Shown here piece after piece: positions 1 through 10,729 of a stretch of DNA of 64,000 bases. Origin of the DNA: an uncultured Alphaproteobacteria bacterium (GTDB taxonomy: Bacteria; Pseudomonadota; Alphaproteobacteria; Methylaequorales; Methylaequoraceae); contig CABZAL010000006.1 of assembly GCA_902523675.1 (NCBI GenBank), positions 1 through 64,000 on the forward strand. Direction: 5' to 3'. Under the pieces are notes generated by a model that was not told the DNA's origin, searched no databases, and was given only the letters and a program-made list of their open reading frames with translations. A program made the translations under genes and the position numbers. The first letter of the stretch is position 1. Each line of letters opens with the position of its first letter.

Positions 1-221
1 ATTGATTTTTGACTAACCCTCCTTCTCCAAAGTTTAAAACCTTTTGGCTTTAAATGCTTTCTCATAGTTAAAATTACTTCTTTTTCGGTTTTTCCAGTCT
101 TCGTTTGTATTTCTTCAAAAGTAATTCTATCAGCCCATGCCGCCCAAATTATCCAATCATTATTAATTTTTTTAGGTTCAGGTTTTTTAACTTTTGTTTG
201 AGGGTATAAATCTTTTTTCAT
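1..221 (-). CDS. DUF2805/TIGR03643 family protein (partial, runs off window start)
   Basis: Reverse-strand translation not in ORF track: MKKDLYPQTKVKKPEPKKINNDWIIWAAWADRITFEEIQTKTGKTEKEVILTMRKHLKPKGFKLWRRRVSQKS; matches the remembered family pattern. Confidence 0.75.
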   Translation of the reverse strand, partial: MKKDLYPQTKVKKPEPKKINNDWIIWAAWADRITFEEIQTKTGKTEKEVILTMRKHLKPKGFKLWRRRVSQKS

Positions 222-775
222 TAAAAAAACTCCAAATCTTTTATGTCAAGCTCAGCATTATAATCTTTACCAAAAGCAACAAATGCAATCGATTTAATTT
301 TTGTTGATAAAAATTGTGAAGGTTGTAACTTATGTGATTTTTTAAAATCAGAAATTAAGAACTTTATTTCTGTCCATTCATTTTGAGTGTAAAAAGGATA
401 GAAATAATATTGCCAAGGAAGAAATGTGAAAGGAGTTCTAACATGAACAAAATACTTTTCTCCATTTCCTCTAACCTTAAATTTAATCCCTTTGAGTGAT
501 GTATCACTAATTTCAATTTTTGATCTAAATTGAATAAAACCTCCATTGTTTTCTGTGCTTACCTTTCCTTTAAGTCTATAGAATATTTCTTCTTCATTAT
601 CATTGATCTTTAATTGACCAACAGACTTTCCACCCATCACATCATCGCTCACAAATTCCCACTTATGGTTAAAAATATTTTTATTTGGATTTGTAGGATC
701 TAATATTTGCATGGAAAAGGTTGTTGAAAAAGCAAAGAGAGATAAGCCTGGTAACAGATATTTAATTATACTCAT
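221..775 (-). CDS. CIA30 (complex I intermediate-associated protein 30) domain protein with signal peptide
   Basis: WEFVSDDVMGGKSVGQL and following CIA30-like pattern; N-terminal hydrophobic segment. Confidence 0.75.
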   Translation of the reverse strand: MSIIKYLLPGLSLFAFSTTFSMQILDPTNPNKNIFNHKWEFVSDDVMGGKSVGQLKINDNEEEIFYRLKGKVSTENNGGFIQFRSKIEISDTSLKGIKFKVRGNGEKYFVHVRTPFTFLPWQYYFYPFYTQNEWTEIKFLISDFKKSHKLQPSQFLSTKIKSIAFVAFGKDYNAELDIKDLEFF

Positions 776-940
776 TTTGTAAATATGAATATGTTAAAAA
801 GGATTATCAAGAAAATATTATTCTTCTAACTTTTAAACATCATAATTCTTATGTCTAAAATCAGCGTACATTGAATAAACGAAAAAAATTTTCGAGTCTA
901 AATTAAACTGTGAGAATTATAATTTTAATTAGATGTCTTA

Positions 941-1144
941 TCAAAGAAGTTTTAAATTTGCAGCTGAAATTTTTCCCTTATTTGTTGCTGTCTCAAAGCT
1001 AATCTTTTGTCCTTCATTCAAACTTTGAATTCCAGCTCTTTCCAATGCGCTAATATGAACAAATACATCCTTACTTCCATCTTCAGGTTGTATAAATCCA
1101 TAGCCTTTGTTTGGGTTAAACCATTTTACTGTTCCATTTGCCAT
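941..1144 (-). CDS. Cold shock protein (CspA family)
   Basis: [33 protein letters not shown] is canonical CSD. Confidence 0.97.
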   Translation of the reverse strand: MANGTVKWFNPNKGYGFIQPEDGSKDVFVHISALERAGIQSLNEGQKISFETATNKGKISAANLKLL

Positions 1145-1363
1145 TTAATATCCTTTTATGTTTGTTTAGAATAGACTAAACGTTGTTTAATATTAGAGTC
1201 GTTCAAAATGAAGCCACATAGCCAAATAAAAATACTCTTATATTAAACTTGAAAACCAAATAATTAATTTTTAGGCATTAAGTTTAAGAGTAAATAGAAA
1301 ACTCTTACAAAATCATTATACTATTAAATGTAATAAAGCAAAATCATTTTTAATTTAGAATAT

Positions 1364-2041
1364 ATGAACAAAAACTTACTTACCAATATAATTTCTTTTT
1401 CAATAATGATATTTGGAGCTTTTTCACCCTTATACCAAAATATCATATTTTCAATTGGTCTCTTCTCGCTTTCAGGTGGGTTAACTAATTGGTTAGCAAT
1501 TTATATGCTTTTTGAGAAAATACCCTTGATTTATGGTTCAGGAATAATTCCCAACAAATTTGAATTGATTAAAGAGAAGATAAAGAAATTAATCTTTGAT
1601 GAATTTTTTACTGAAAGCAACTTAGAGAAAATTGTAATGTCAGAAATTCAATTCGATCCTGATTATTTAATAGAATCTGTAGGAAAAAATAATCTTTTTT
1701 CAAAGTTTGTCGAAGCAATCGAAGAATCATCTTTAGGAAATATGCTTACATTAGTGGGCGGTAAGGCTGCACTCGACCCCTTAAAAGACCCATTAATTGA
1801 GAAGATGAGAATCATACTTGAAGATTTTTCCAAAATTTCAGTAAATGATAATACTGGTTTAGCCAAATCTATAAAATCACAAGTAGAAGATATAATTGAG
1901 TTTCGGTTAAATGAGTTGTCTTCTGATGATATCACAAAGATTATAAAAGAAATGATTGAAAATCATCTAGGATGGCTTGTAATATGGGGTGCCGTAGTTG
2001 GTGGATTTATTGGTTTTATTGTTGGTTATTTGAATTTATAA
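1364..2041 (+). CDS. DUF445 family membrane protein
   Basis: GGLTNWLAIYMLFEKIPLIYGSGIIPNKFELIKEKI; C-terminal TM VVGGFIGFIVGYLNL. Confidence 0.75.
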   Translation: MNKNLLTNIISFSIMIFGAFSPLYQNIIFSIGLFSLSGGLTNWLAIYMLFEKIPLIYGSGIIPNKFELIKEKIKKLIFDEFFTESNLEKIVMSEIQFDPDYLIESVGKNNLFSKFVEAIEESSLGNMLTLVGGKAALDPLKDPLIEKMRIILEDFSKISVNDNTGLAKSIKSQVEDIIEFRLNELSSDDITKIIKEMIENHLGWLVIWGAVVGGFIGFIVGYLNL

Positions 2042-2054
2042 GTAATTTTTAATT

Positions 2055-3071
2055 ATGAGTAAACAATTTAAAAAAAAAGATCTAAAGTTTTTTTTTTTCC
2101 TAATTATTTTTATGTCTGGATGCGTCAATAAAAACCAAAAATATAGTGATTATTATTTATTAAATAAAGACTATAATTATAATTTTAAAACTTGGAATTC
2201 AAAGCAGGAATCAAAATTTTTAGTTTTAGCAGTTCATGGTTTTAACGACTATGCAAACTCATTTTTAATACCTGCTCAATTTTTGTCAAAATTTCACATT
2301 ACAACAATTTCATTTGATCTAAGAGGATTTGGTTCCAATCAAGACGCAAAAAGATGGTTTCCTCTAGAAGTACATATTTTTGATATAAAAAAAATAATAC
2401 TCAAGTTAAAGAAAAAAAATCCAGAAAAAAAAATTTTTCTTCTAGGAGAAAGTATGGGAGGAGCCATTTTACTTAGTCTATTATCACAAGAAAAGTATCT
2501 GCCAATTGAAGGTGTAATATTGGTTGCTCCTGCGATTTGGAATTTTTCAGAGTTAAATCCCCTGAAAAGTTTTATACTTAAAAGTTTTTCAAAATTATTC
2601 CCAAAATTTAATATTAGCGGAAAAGGTTTACTCAAGGTTCAAGCAAGTGATAACATAGAGATGTTGAAACAGTTATCAAAAGACAAATATTTCATCCATG
2701 AACCAAACCTTGAAAGTATTTACGGTATTACCGAACTTATGGATTCGGCATTCAAAAGTACAAAAGTTTATCTAAAAAACCCGAGCTATAATACATTGAT
2801 TATTTTGCCTCTTCTAGACGAGATTATTCCAAGAAAACCCATCAAAAGTTTATTTGATGAATATGAAATTAGAAGAAATATAGAAAAAAAGATTGATTTG
2901 GCAGTATATGATAAAAACTATCATATGATTTTAAGGGACCTTGATGGAAATAGAGTTATAAGAGAGATTAAAGAATGGATTTTTGATAGAAAAAGGATTA
3001 AGGATCTTTATTCATTTAAAATGAGCTTGGAAAGATTAGAAAGTTCACAATATATTCATCAATTAGATTAA
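2055..3071 (+). CDS. Alpha/beta hydrolase (lysophospholipase-like), putative lipoprotein
   Basis: Lipobox-like MSGC; HGFNDYANSF, LLGESMGGA nucleophile elbow. Confidence 0.85.
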   Translation: MSKQFKKKDLKFFFFLIIFMSGCVNKNQKYSDYYLLNKDYNYNFKTWNSKQESKFLVLAVHGFNDYANSFLIPAQFLSKFHITTISFDLRGFGSNQDAKRWFPLEVHIFDIKKIILKLKKKNPEKKIFLLGESMGGAILLSLLSQEKYLPIEGVILVAPAIWNFSELNPLKSFILKSFSKLFPKFNISGKGLLKVQASDNIEMLKQLSKDKYFIHEPNLESIYGITELMDSAFKSTKVYLKNPSYNTLIILPLLDEIIPRKPIKSLFDEYEIRRNIEKKIDLAVYDKNYHMILRDLDGNRVIREIKEWIFDRKRIKDLYSFKMSLERLESSQYIHQLD

Positions 3072-3192
3072 GTTTTAAAATATTAAATTTATGATAATTT
3101 ATAAGTTTCAGTAGCTCCTAAATTAGCCAACATGTCACATATGTCACCTTACTTAAAAGTCTTACGTAAGGTGACATATCATATTGTATTTA

Positions 3193-3642
3193 TTTTGTTG
3201 TCTCAGGTTTTTCTTCTGAAGTAGGAGAGGTGATATCTGTTTTTATGCTTATATTTTGAGCAGAAACTTTATCTAAGCTCCCATTTGATTTTGTTAAATC
3301 AATTTTTTTTGTTTTTGACATATTTTTGCCAGTGAACTGAGAAGTTTTGGTAGCTTTTTTGTCACTTTTTTGAAGTCGAGTTTTTAACTTTTTATTGTTA
3401 CTTTTTAATTTTTTAATAACTTTTTTAGGTTTATTAAGTTTAGATTCTAATTTCTTATTAACCTTTTTTAATTTACTAACGTTTTTATTAGGTTTCTTAA
3501 GTTTGGACTCTAACTTTTTATTAACTTTTTTTAATTTACTAACGTTTTTATTAGGTTTTTTGAATTTAATTATTTTAGCTTTTAAATTTTTATTTTTCTT
3601 TTTTAAAACCTGAATTTCTTTTTTCTGATCAGACAGAGGCTG
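3193..3642 (-). pseudogene. Lys-rich coiled-coil-like protein lacking an N-terminus/start codon
   Basis: Open reverse frame from in-frame TAG (3643-3645) to TAA (3190-3192): ...KKPNKNVSKLKKVNKKLESKL x2...SPTSEEKPETTK*; no ATG near the 5' end. Confidence 0.5.
3427..3552. repeat. 63-bp tandem duplication (2 copies, 21 aa unit)
   Basis: aggttt.. units begin at 3427, 3490, with a divergent third start at 3553; encodes KKPNKNVSKLKKVNKKLESKL on the minus strand. Confidence 0.85.
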
Positions 3643-3789
3643 CTAATATACTTGGCCTAAAAAGAAGAATGATTCAGTATTATGCAAAGGGTAAAAAAGG
3701 AGAAAAAAATATACAAATACCAAAATATATAAAATTAGCATGTGAAGCGATAGAACTTAGGAAAAAGTTAAAAAAAAACTGGATAAGCG
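3613..3789 (+). pseudogene. Fragment of helix-turn-helix regulator (N-terminus missing)
   Basis: Frame reads SDQTEAANILGLKRRMIQYYAKGKKGEKNIQIPKYIKLACEAIELRKKLKKN; the HTH pattern is recognisable but the usual N-terminus is absent. Confidence 0.5.
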
Positions 3790-3803
3790 TTAATTTTTGT
3801 CTA

Positions 3804-3893
3804 TGGCGGAGAGAGAGGGATTCGAACCCTCGAAACAGTCTCCTGTTTACACGCTTTCCAAGCGTGCGCCTTCAGCCACTCGGCCACCTCTCC
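3804..3893 (-). tRNA. tRNA-Ser (anticodon GGA), CCA encoded
   Basis: GGAGAGG...TCTCTCC-G-CCA acceptor; CTTGGAAAG anticodon loop; long variable arm; GGGTTCGAATCCC T arm. Confidence 0.95.
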
Positions 3894-4160
3894 TAGGTAA
3901 AATGTTTATCTAGAAAATATTTTCAAACCTTCATCAATTTTTACTAGCGAAAAACAATTAAGCATTATTTAATACATTTTTAACGAGCACGCTATTAATA
4001 ATTAGAAAAAAATTAAAAATAACGTTTACTTTTAATACGTCTTAAAAGTAAAAAAATATTTTTATAAAAATCTAAAATTTTCGGATTTTACTTGATGGTC
4101 TTTCTAACTTTATGTTAGTTGATAACAAAATATTCAATTTATTCAGAGGTGATAGAGTTT

Positions 4161-4784
4161 ATGCATGAACTTTTTCTTCAAAATTTTGTAAAATTATTTG
4201 TAGCTATTGATCCGATTGCCTTAATTCCAATTTTCGCTTCTCTTTCATCAAAAATTCCGATTGATAAAATTTTTAAACTTGGAATTACAATTTTTTTAAT
4301 ATCAATTTTTTTATTAATTTTTTTTGTAGTATTTGGAAATACGTTATTAGATATTATTGGCATTTCAATCGCATCATTTCAAATTGCTGGAGGCATTTTT
4401 CTTTTTATAATTGCTTTTGAAATGCTATTTGAAAAAAGATCAAAAAGAAAAGAAAAACTAGTGGATAAAAAAATTAATGAAGATTTTTTGATTGCATTTA
4501 TAATTTTTCCAATCACAATTCCTTTAATTATTGGCCCATCTGCCATAACACTATCGATTCTTATTGCAGAAAACTTTTCTTTTAATTTTTTAAATTTGTA
4601 TACAAAAATTTTGCCGATTTTTGTTGTTATCACTTTCACGGTAATTATTTTTATCACTTCAAAAATTACAGCTTCGTTTTTAGGAAAATTTCCAGTTCTA
4701 ATTTTACAAAAAATTTTTGGCATAATTCTTGGTTCTTTGGCCATTGAATTTATTTTAAATGGAATTAGACTCAGCGAATTATAA
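4161..4784 (+). CDS. MarC family integral membrane protein
   Basis: FVKLFVAIDPIALIPIFASLS..., FPITIPLIIGPSAITLSI; ATG at 4161 preferred over 4119. Confidence 0.85.
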   Translation: MHELFLQNFVKLFVAIDPIALIPIFASLSSKIPIDKIFKLGITIFLISIFLLIFFVVFGNTLLDIIGISIASFQIAGGIFLFIIAFEMLFEKRSKRKEKLVDKKINEDFLIAFIIFPITIPLIIGPSAITLSILIAENFSFNFLNLYTKILPIFVVITFTVIIFITSKITASFLGKFPVLILQKIFGIILGSLAIEFILNGIRLSEL

Positions 4785-4794
4785 ATTATTGTAA

Positions 4795-6591
4795 CTAATC
4801 ATTAGTCTTTAGTACATTTATGAATGCTGATTGAGGTATTTCAACTTTTCCAAACTGTCTCATTCTTTTCTTTCCTTTTTTTTGTTTATCAAGTAATTTA
4901 TTCTTCCTTGTAACATCCCCCCCATAAAGTTTGGCGGTGACGTCTTTTCTAAAACTACTTATCGTTTCTCTAGCAATAATTTTACCGCCAATTGCTGCTT
5001 GTAAAGGTATCTTAAATTGCTGTCTAGGAATTAAGTTTTTTAACTTTTCACAAAATACTTTTCCTCTGCCAGCAGCACTTTCCTTGTGACATATGAATGA
5101 TAGTGCATCAACGGCCTCATTATTTACTAATATTTGAACCTTTACTAAATCGTTTTCACGATTTTTTTCAAACTCGTAATCAAAACTTGCATATCCACTT
5201 GTTATTGATTTTAGCTTATCGTAAAAGTCAAAAACTACTTCTGCCAGTGGAAGAGAAAAGACCAACATCGCTCTATTACCTACATATGTAAGGTTTTTCT
5301 GAACCCCCCTCCTTTCATTGCATAGCTTCATTACAGCACCTAAATATTGATCTGGCAACAAGATTGTTGCACTAATGAATGGTTCACTTATGTTTTTAAT
5401 ATGGGATATATCTGGCAAGTTAGACGGATTATCAACATCAATGATTTCTCCATTAGTTTTTTCAATTTCATAAACCACCGAAGGTGATGTTGTCATCAAA
5501 TTTATATTAAACTCTCTACTTAATCTTTCTTGTATTATCTCTAAATGTAAAAGTCCTAAAAATCCACATCTAAAACCTAAACCTAAGGCCGCAGATGTCT
5601 CTGGTTCAAAAGAAAAACTTGCATCATTCAAGCGCAGCTTACCTAAACTGTCTTTCAAAACATCATAATCATCTGCATCAATTGGATATAATCCACAAAA
5701 CACAACTGGTATACTTGGTTTAAACCCTGGCAATGATTTTTCAGTAGGTTTTAAATCATCAGTTATTGTGTCACCAACCTTACAATCTGAAACATGTCTT
5801 ATGCCAGCAGTAAAAAAACCAATTTCTCCAACTTGTAATTCATTTATATAATTGATTTTTGGTGTAAAAAAACCACATTTTTCTACTGAATAATTTGCCT
5901 GTGTGCCCATCATTCTGATTTTCATACCCTTTTTTAAAGTTCCTGATTTAATCCTTACTAATATAATCACTCCTAAAAAAGCGTCATACCAACTGTCGAT
6001 AAGAAGAGCTACTAAGGAAGAGGAATCAAACAAACAAGGAGCTGGAAGTTTTAAAATTATATCTTCAAGTACTTTTTCAATTCCTTGACCTGTTTTTGCA
6101 GAAACTTCAATCGCTTGTGATGCGTCAATACCAATGACATCCTCAATTTGCTTTTTAACTCTTTCAGGTTCAGCTGATGGTAAATCAATCTTATTTAAAA
6201 TTGGAATTATTTCATGATTATTATCTATTGCCTGATAAACGTTTGCTAATGTCTGAGCTTCAACCCCCTGACTAGCATCAACAACCAACAAAGAACCCTC
6301 ACATGCAGCAAGAGACCGGCTTACCTCATATGAAAAATCAACGTGACCAGGGGTATCCATGAGATTAAAATTATAGATCAAATTATCTTTAAATTTATAT
6401 TGTAAATAAACTGTTTGAGCTTTAATAGTAATTCCTCTTTCCCTTTCAATGTCCATAGAATCTAAAACCTGTTGTTTCATTTCTCTTTCAGATAAGCCAC
6501 CACAGGTTTGAATAATTCTATCAGCTAGAGTTGACTTGCCATGATCAATGTGTGCAATAATTGAAAAATTTCTAATTTTTTCGATTGTCAT
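4795..6591 (-). CDS. lepA: Elongation factor 4 (LepA)
   Basis: [23 protein letters not shown]...[12 protein letters not shown]; full length. Confidence 0.98.
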   Translation of the reverse strand: MTIEKIRNFSIIAHIDHGKSTLADRIIQTCGGLSEREMKQQVLDSMDIERERGITIKAQTVYLQYKFKDNLIYNFNLMDTPGHVDFSYEVSRSLAACEGSLLVVDASQGVEAQTLANVYQAIDNNHEIIPILNKIDLPSAEPERVKKQIEDVIGIDASQAIEVSAKTGQGIEKVLEDIILKLPAPCLFDSSSLVALLIDSWYDAFLGVIILVRIKSGTLKKGMKIRMMGTQANYSVEKCGFFTPKINYINELQVGEIGFFTAGIRHVSDCKVGDTITDDLKPTEKSLPGFKPSIPVVFCGLYPIDADDYDVLKDSLGKLRLNDASFSFEPETSAALGLGFRCGFLGLLHLEIIQERLSREFNINLMTTSPSVVYEIEKTNGEIIDVDNPSNLPDISHIKNISEPFISATILLPDQYLGAVMKLCNERRGVQKNLTYVGNRAMLVFSLPLAEVVFDFYDKLKSITSGYASFDYEFEKNRENDLVKVQILVNNEAVDALSFICHKESAAGRGKVFCEKLKNLIPRQQFKIPLQAAIGGKIIARETISSFRKDVTAKLYGGDVTRKNKLLDKQKKGKKRMRQFGKVEIPQSAFINVLKTND

Positions 6592-6592
6592 A

Positions 6593-9001
6593 TTAGGCTC
6601 TTAGTTTAGCATGACAATTAGTTTCAACATTATTGATTATCTTCGATGAAATTAAATCAATCTCATCATCTGTGAGTGTTTTTTCTTTTGATTGTATGAT
6701 CACCTCAACCGCAAGTGCTTTTTTATTTTTTCCTACTTCCTCACCACTAAAGAAATCGAAAATTTTTATACTTTTTATTAATTCTTTGTCTACTTTTTTT
6801 ATTATATTAGTAATTTGACTTGAAAGTATTTCTTCATCTAAAATAAAAGAAAAATCCCTCGTTATTGCTTGATATTGTGAAACATCTAAATCAGGTCTGG
6901 AGATTTTTTTTCTTTTAACAAAACTCATAATATTATCAAAATTTAATTCAAACCCTACTAAGTCTGAAGCTATATCAAATTGATTGAGTAAATTTGGATG
7001 TAAAACTCCAAAGAATCCGATTAATACACTTCCTATCTTCACTCTTCCACTTTTACGTGGATGAAAATGTTGAGGTATTTCTAAGTTATCAATAGTTATA
7101 TTATTTTCATCGAAATTACATACGCCCAAAATATTTAAAATATCAACTTTTATATCATATAAATCTACCGATCTTTTTTTTTGCAACCATTCCTTTTTTG
7201 CGCATTCTCCTGATCTTAGACCAGATATTAACTCTGTTTGTTCTCCAGGAGAGAATCCGTTGAATACTGGTCCAATTTCAAATATTGAAATATCTAGATA
7301 TCCTCTATTAAAATTTTTTTTAAACGCACTCATAAGATTTATTAATAAACTTTTTCTCATACATGAGAGTTCAGAACTTATTGGATTGTCAATTTTAATA
7401 ATTTTTCCAAAAAATTTAAAAAAATTTGAACTTTTTTCGTCCACAAATGACCACGTTTTAAGTTCACACATACCTGTTGATACTAAAGTTCTACAAATCA
7501 TTTTTTTGTATTGTTGAGATAAAGAAGTAACCTTTTTATTTAGGCTGCTTACTAATGTCATTGGGGCATCATTGATATTTTCATATCCATATAATCTAGC
7601 TATTTCTTCAATTATATCTTCTTTTATATTCAAGTCGTGTCTCCATGAAGGAGGAGAAACTTTTAAGTCACTTTCCGAGATATCTAAATTGCACCCCAAA
7701 AGTATTAATTTTTCCTCAATAAATTTTGGATCAATCTTTAAGCCAAGTAATTTTTCAAAATCAAAAAAATTTAAAGTAATTATTTTTTCATTTATTTTAG
7801 TTTCTTTGTAACCAATAATTTGACTGAATTCTCCTCCACAAAATTTTTTAACCATATCTGAAGCGTAATGAATTCCGTCAATTGTTGAATATGGATCGAT
7901 CCCTCTCTCAAAACGATACCTAGCATCACTATCAATTAGTAATTTCCTTCCTGCCCATGAAATTTTTGATGGATTGAAATAGGCTGATTCAATTAAAATA
8001 TTCTTCGTTTCAAAATTACATGCTGTTCTGTCTCCTCCCATAATGCCTGCTAAACTAATTATTCCTGAATCATCACAAATGACAATCATTCCTTTTTCAA
8101 GTTTGTAAGTTACACCGTCGAGGCCTTTAAATGATTCATTATCTAAAGAATGTCTGATAACAATTTTTCCAACAATCTTGTCATAATCAAAAACATGTAA
8201 AGGTCTACATTTATCAAAAGTAATAAAATTTGTGATGTCTACTAGTGGAGAAATTATTTTTATGCCACAATTTTCAAACCTTTTTTCATATCCATTAAAT
8301 AAACCATCATTTTTTACATTTTTTACTACCCTTAATAAAAATTGTGGACAGTCTGAATTTTCAATATTATTGGTAATTTTGAAATCGGATTCAAAATCAT
8401 TTCTAATAAGGCATTTTTCTTTTAGTTTAAGTTTTCCAAGTCCTGCTGCAGCTAAATCTCGGGCTATTCCAAACACGCCTGCACAGTCAGGTCTATTTGG
8501 TGTTATAGAAATCTCAAAGACTATCAACTCCTCGTCGATACACTCCGAAAAACTACTACCTATTTCTTGTTTATCATCTAACTCAATAATTCCATTTGAA
8601 TCACTTCCAATTCCCAATTCTTGTTCAGAGCAAAGCATGCCAAAAGAATCAAGGTTTCTAATTTTTCCTTTTTTTATTTTTATTTTTTGCCCATTTTTTT
8701 GTATTGGTAATTCAGTCCCAATTGGAGCTATTACAGTAATTAATCCTTTTTTTGCATTAGACGCACCGCAAACTACTTGTAAAGTTTCTTTTCCATTATC
8801 AACATTACAGACATTTAGTCTGTCAGCCTCAGGATGTTTTTCAATATCTATAATTTTGCAAACTAAAAAACTATCCAACGATTCGAAAGGATTATTCACG
8901 GTTTCTACCTCTAGGCCGATGCTAGTTAATTTTTCAGATATTTCAGAAAATTTACAATTCAAATCTAGATGTTCTCTCAGCCATTTTAATGAAAATTTCA
9001 T
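6593..9001 (-). CDS. pheT: Phenylalanyl-tRNA synthetase beta subunit
   Basis: [16 protein letters not shown]..., tRNA-binding and B3/B4 motifs; next to pheS. Confidence 0.98.
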   Translation of the reverse strand: MKFSLKWLREHLDLNCKFSEISEKLTSIGLEVETVNNPFESLDSFLVCKIIDIEKHPEADRLNVCNVDNGKETLQVVCGASNAKKGLITVIAPIGTELPIQKNGQKIKIKKGKIRNLDSFGMLCSEQELGIGSDSNGIIELDDKQEIGSSFSECIDEELIVFEISITPNRPDCAGVFGIARDLAAAGLGKLKLKEKCLIRNDFESDFKITNNIENSDCPQFLLRVVKNVKNDGLFNGYEKRFENCGIKIISPLVDITNFITFDKCRPLHVFDYDKIVGKIVIRHSLDNESFKGLDGVTYKLEKGMIVICDDSGIISLAGIMGGDRTACNFETKNILIESAYFNPSKISWAGRKLLIDSDARYRFERGIDPYSTIDGIHYASDMVKKFCGGEFSQIIGYKETKINEKIITLNFFDFEKLLGLKIDPKFIEEKLILLGCNLDISESDLKVSPPSWRHDLNIKEDIIEEIARLYGYENINDAPMTLVSSLNKKVTSLSQQYKKMICRTLVSTGMCELKTWSFVDEKSSNFFKFFGKIIKIDNPISSELSCMRKSLLINLMSAFKKNFNRGYLDISIFEIGPVFNGFSPGEQTELISGLRSGECAKKEWLQKKRSVDLYDIKVDILNILGVCNFDENNITIDNLEIPQHFHPRKSGRVKIGSVLIGFFGVLHPNLLNQFDIASDLVGFELNFDNIMSFVKRKKISRPDLDVSQYQAITRDFSFILDEEILSSQITNIIKKVDKELIKSIKIFDFFSGEEVGKNKKALAVEVIIQSKEKTLTDDEIDLISSKIINNVETNCHAKLRA

Positions 9002-9002
9002 A

Positions 9003-10073
9003 TCATTCCCAATTTAAGTCAGGGTAATTAAAGAATGAGAATCCATAGTGATTTAACCACCTTAAGTCATTATCAAAAAAGTCTCTTAAATCTGGCATGC
9101 CATATTTAAGCATACATAATCTTTCAATTCCAACACCAAAAGCAAATCCAGAGGTTTCTTTATTTTCTAAATTACACGCTTTAAATACATTTGGGTGAAC
9201 CATACCACACCCTAGAATTTCCATCCAGTCGTTACCTTCGCCTAAATAAATTTTATTATTTTTCCTAAAACAATTTATATCAACTTCTGCAGAAGGTTCT
9301 GTAAAAGGAAAAAAAGAAGGTCTAAACCTTAATTTTAAATCCTTTTTTTGGAAAAAAATATTACAAAACTGGGTGATAAACCATTTTAAGTTGGAAAAGC
9401 TTATATTTTTATCTACTATCAGACCTTCTACTTGATGAAACATAGGTGTATGTGTTATGTCAGAGTCACACCTATATGTTCTTCCAGGTGCAAAAATTTT
9501 GATTGGTAAATTTGAGTCTTTTAGAGAACGTATTTGTACTGGTGATGTATGAGTTCTGAGAACATTTTTTTTTTCTTCTTTTGAACTTATATAAAAAGTG
9601 TCGTGCATTTCTCTTGCTGGATGATTCTCAGGAATATTTAAAGCTGTAAAATTATGAAAATCGTCTTCTACATCTGGTCCTTCAACATATCTTAGACCCA
9701 TAGAACCAAGAATAGAAACAATTTCTTCAATCGTTTGAGTAATTGGATGAACTCTTCCTGAATTTAATATATTTTGCCTAGTTGGCATTGTCGGATCTGA
9801 AAATTCAACTTTTATCTTATTTTCAATTTCTTTTTTTTTAAAAAAATCCTTCCTCTCCAAAATGAGTTCTGAAAATTCACGTTTAAATAAATTTAATTGT
9901 TTACCAATTGTTTGTTTGCCTTCGGCATCTAAAGACGAAAGTTTTTTCATCTCATTATTTATTAATCCATTTTTCCCGAAGTATTTAACTTTTATCTTCT
10001 CTAGACTTTCGATCGAATTAGATTTTAAGACTTCATTTTTAGCTGAAAGAATAACATCTCCGAAATTCGTCAT
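9003..10073 (-). CDS. pheS: Phenylalanyl-tRNA synthetase alpha subunit
   Basis: HPARDMHDTFY-like (HPAREMHDTFYI), GFAFGVGIERLCMLKYGMPDLRDFF. Confidence 0.98.
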   Translation of the reverse strand: MTNFGDVILSAKNEVLKSNSIESLEKIKVKYFGKNGLINNEMKKLSSLDAEGKQTIGKQLNLFKREFSELILERKDFFKKKEIENKIKVEFSDPTMPTRQNILNSGRVHPITQTIEEIVSILGSMGLRYVEGPDVEDDFHNFTALNIPENHPAREMHDTFYISSKEEKKNVLRTHTSPVQIRSLKDSNLPIKIFAPGRTYRCDSDITHTPMFHQVEGLIVDKNISFSNLKWFITQFCNIFFQKKDLKLRFRPSFFPFTEPSAEVDINCFRKNNKIYLGEGNDWMEILGCGMVHPNVFKACNLENKETSGFAFGVGIERLCMLKYGMPDLRDFFDNDLRWLNHYGFSFFNYPDLNWE

Positions 10074-10088
10074 GAAACTTTTATTTAA

Positions 10089-10442
10089 TTATTTACTTGC
10101 TTGAATTTTATCAATAATATTTTTAAAAACTTTTGGCTCTCGAGCAGCAAGATCTGCTAATATTTTTCTGTTAAAATTAAGATTTAATTTTTTTAACCCA
10201 TTCACAAAGCTTGAATATTTTAATCCATGCAAACGACAACCAGCATTTATTCTTTGTATCCACAAACTTTTAAATACTCTTTTTTTGACTTTTCTATCTC
10301 TATAAGCATATTGGGCTGATTTTTCAACGGCTTGATTAGCGGCACGGAATGTGTTTTTTCTTCTTCCGTAAAAGCCCTTTGCTTGTTTGATAATTTTTTT
10401 GTGTCTTGATCTTGTTGTTACACCAGACTTAACTCTTGACAT
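10089..10442 (-). CDS. rplT: 50S ribosomal protein L20
   Basis: [33 protein letters not shown]. Confidence 0.98.
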   Translation of the reverse strand: MSRVKSGVTTRSRHKKIIKQAKGFYGRRKNTFRAANQAVEKSAQYAYRDRKVKKRVFKSLWIQRINAGCRLHGLKYSSFVNGLKKLNLNFNRKILADLAAREPKVFKNIIDKIQASK

Positions 10443-10453
10443 TTTCTTACTCT

Positions 10454-10654
10454 TTAAATTTTGGTATTCATATATTTTTTTACAATATTACTATCTTGCT
10501 TTGACATAATGATAGGACCTTTAGCATTTCTTTTCATCTTTTTTGATTTTTGTGATAAGTTATGTCTTTTGTTACTTGCATACATTACAACTTTTCCAGT
10601 TGAGGTAACTTTAAACCTCTTCTTAGTTCCACTTTTTGTTTTTAATTTTGACAT
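10454..10654 (-). CDS. rpmI: 50S ribosomal protein L35
   Basis: [18 protein letters not shown]; upstream of rplT. Confidence 0.97.
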   Translation of the reverse strand: MSKLKTKSGTKKRFKVTSTGKVVMYASNKRHNLSQKSKKMKRNAKGPIIMSKQDSNIVKKYMNTKI

Positions 10655-10729
10655 AAAATTTCAATATAAATATTGTTAGTTTTAACTTATAAAGATTTTT
10701 AAAATCAAATCAAGAGAGATTTAATAAAA

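Noticed and set aside
1164-1181. GTTTAG-AATAGA-CTAAAC hairpin in the cspA leader as a cold-box element
   Set aside because: Only 6-bp AT-rich arms; no recognisable cold-box sequence, could be chance.
3395-3613. 72-aa hydrophobic plus-strand ORF (repeat-rich, TM-like)
   Set aside because: Mirror of the Lys-rich repeated minus-strand frame; the Leu/Phe content is the reverse complement of Lys/Asn codons.
3669-3896. 75-aa ORF in the track starting at the internal ATG
   Set aside because: Runs through the tRNA-Ser gene; only the upstream HTH-like portion is meaningful.
4379-4744. 121-aa minus ORF inside marC
   Set aside because: Antisense to a good membrane-protein gene; no recognisable domain.
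8232-9017. 261-aa plus-strand ORF
   Set aside because: Lies antisense to well-supported pheT; composition reflects the reverse complement of AT-rich coding sequence.
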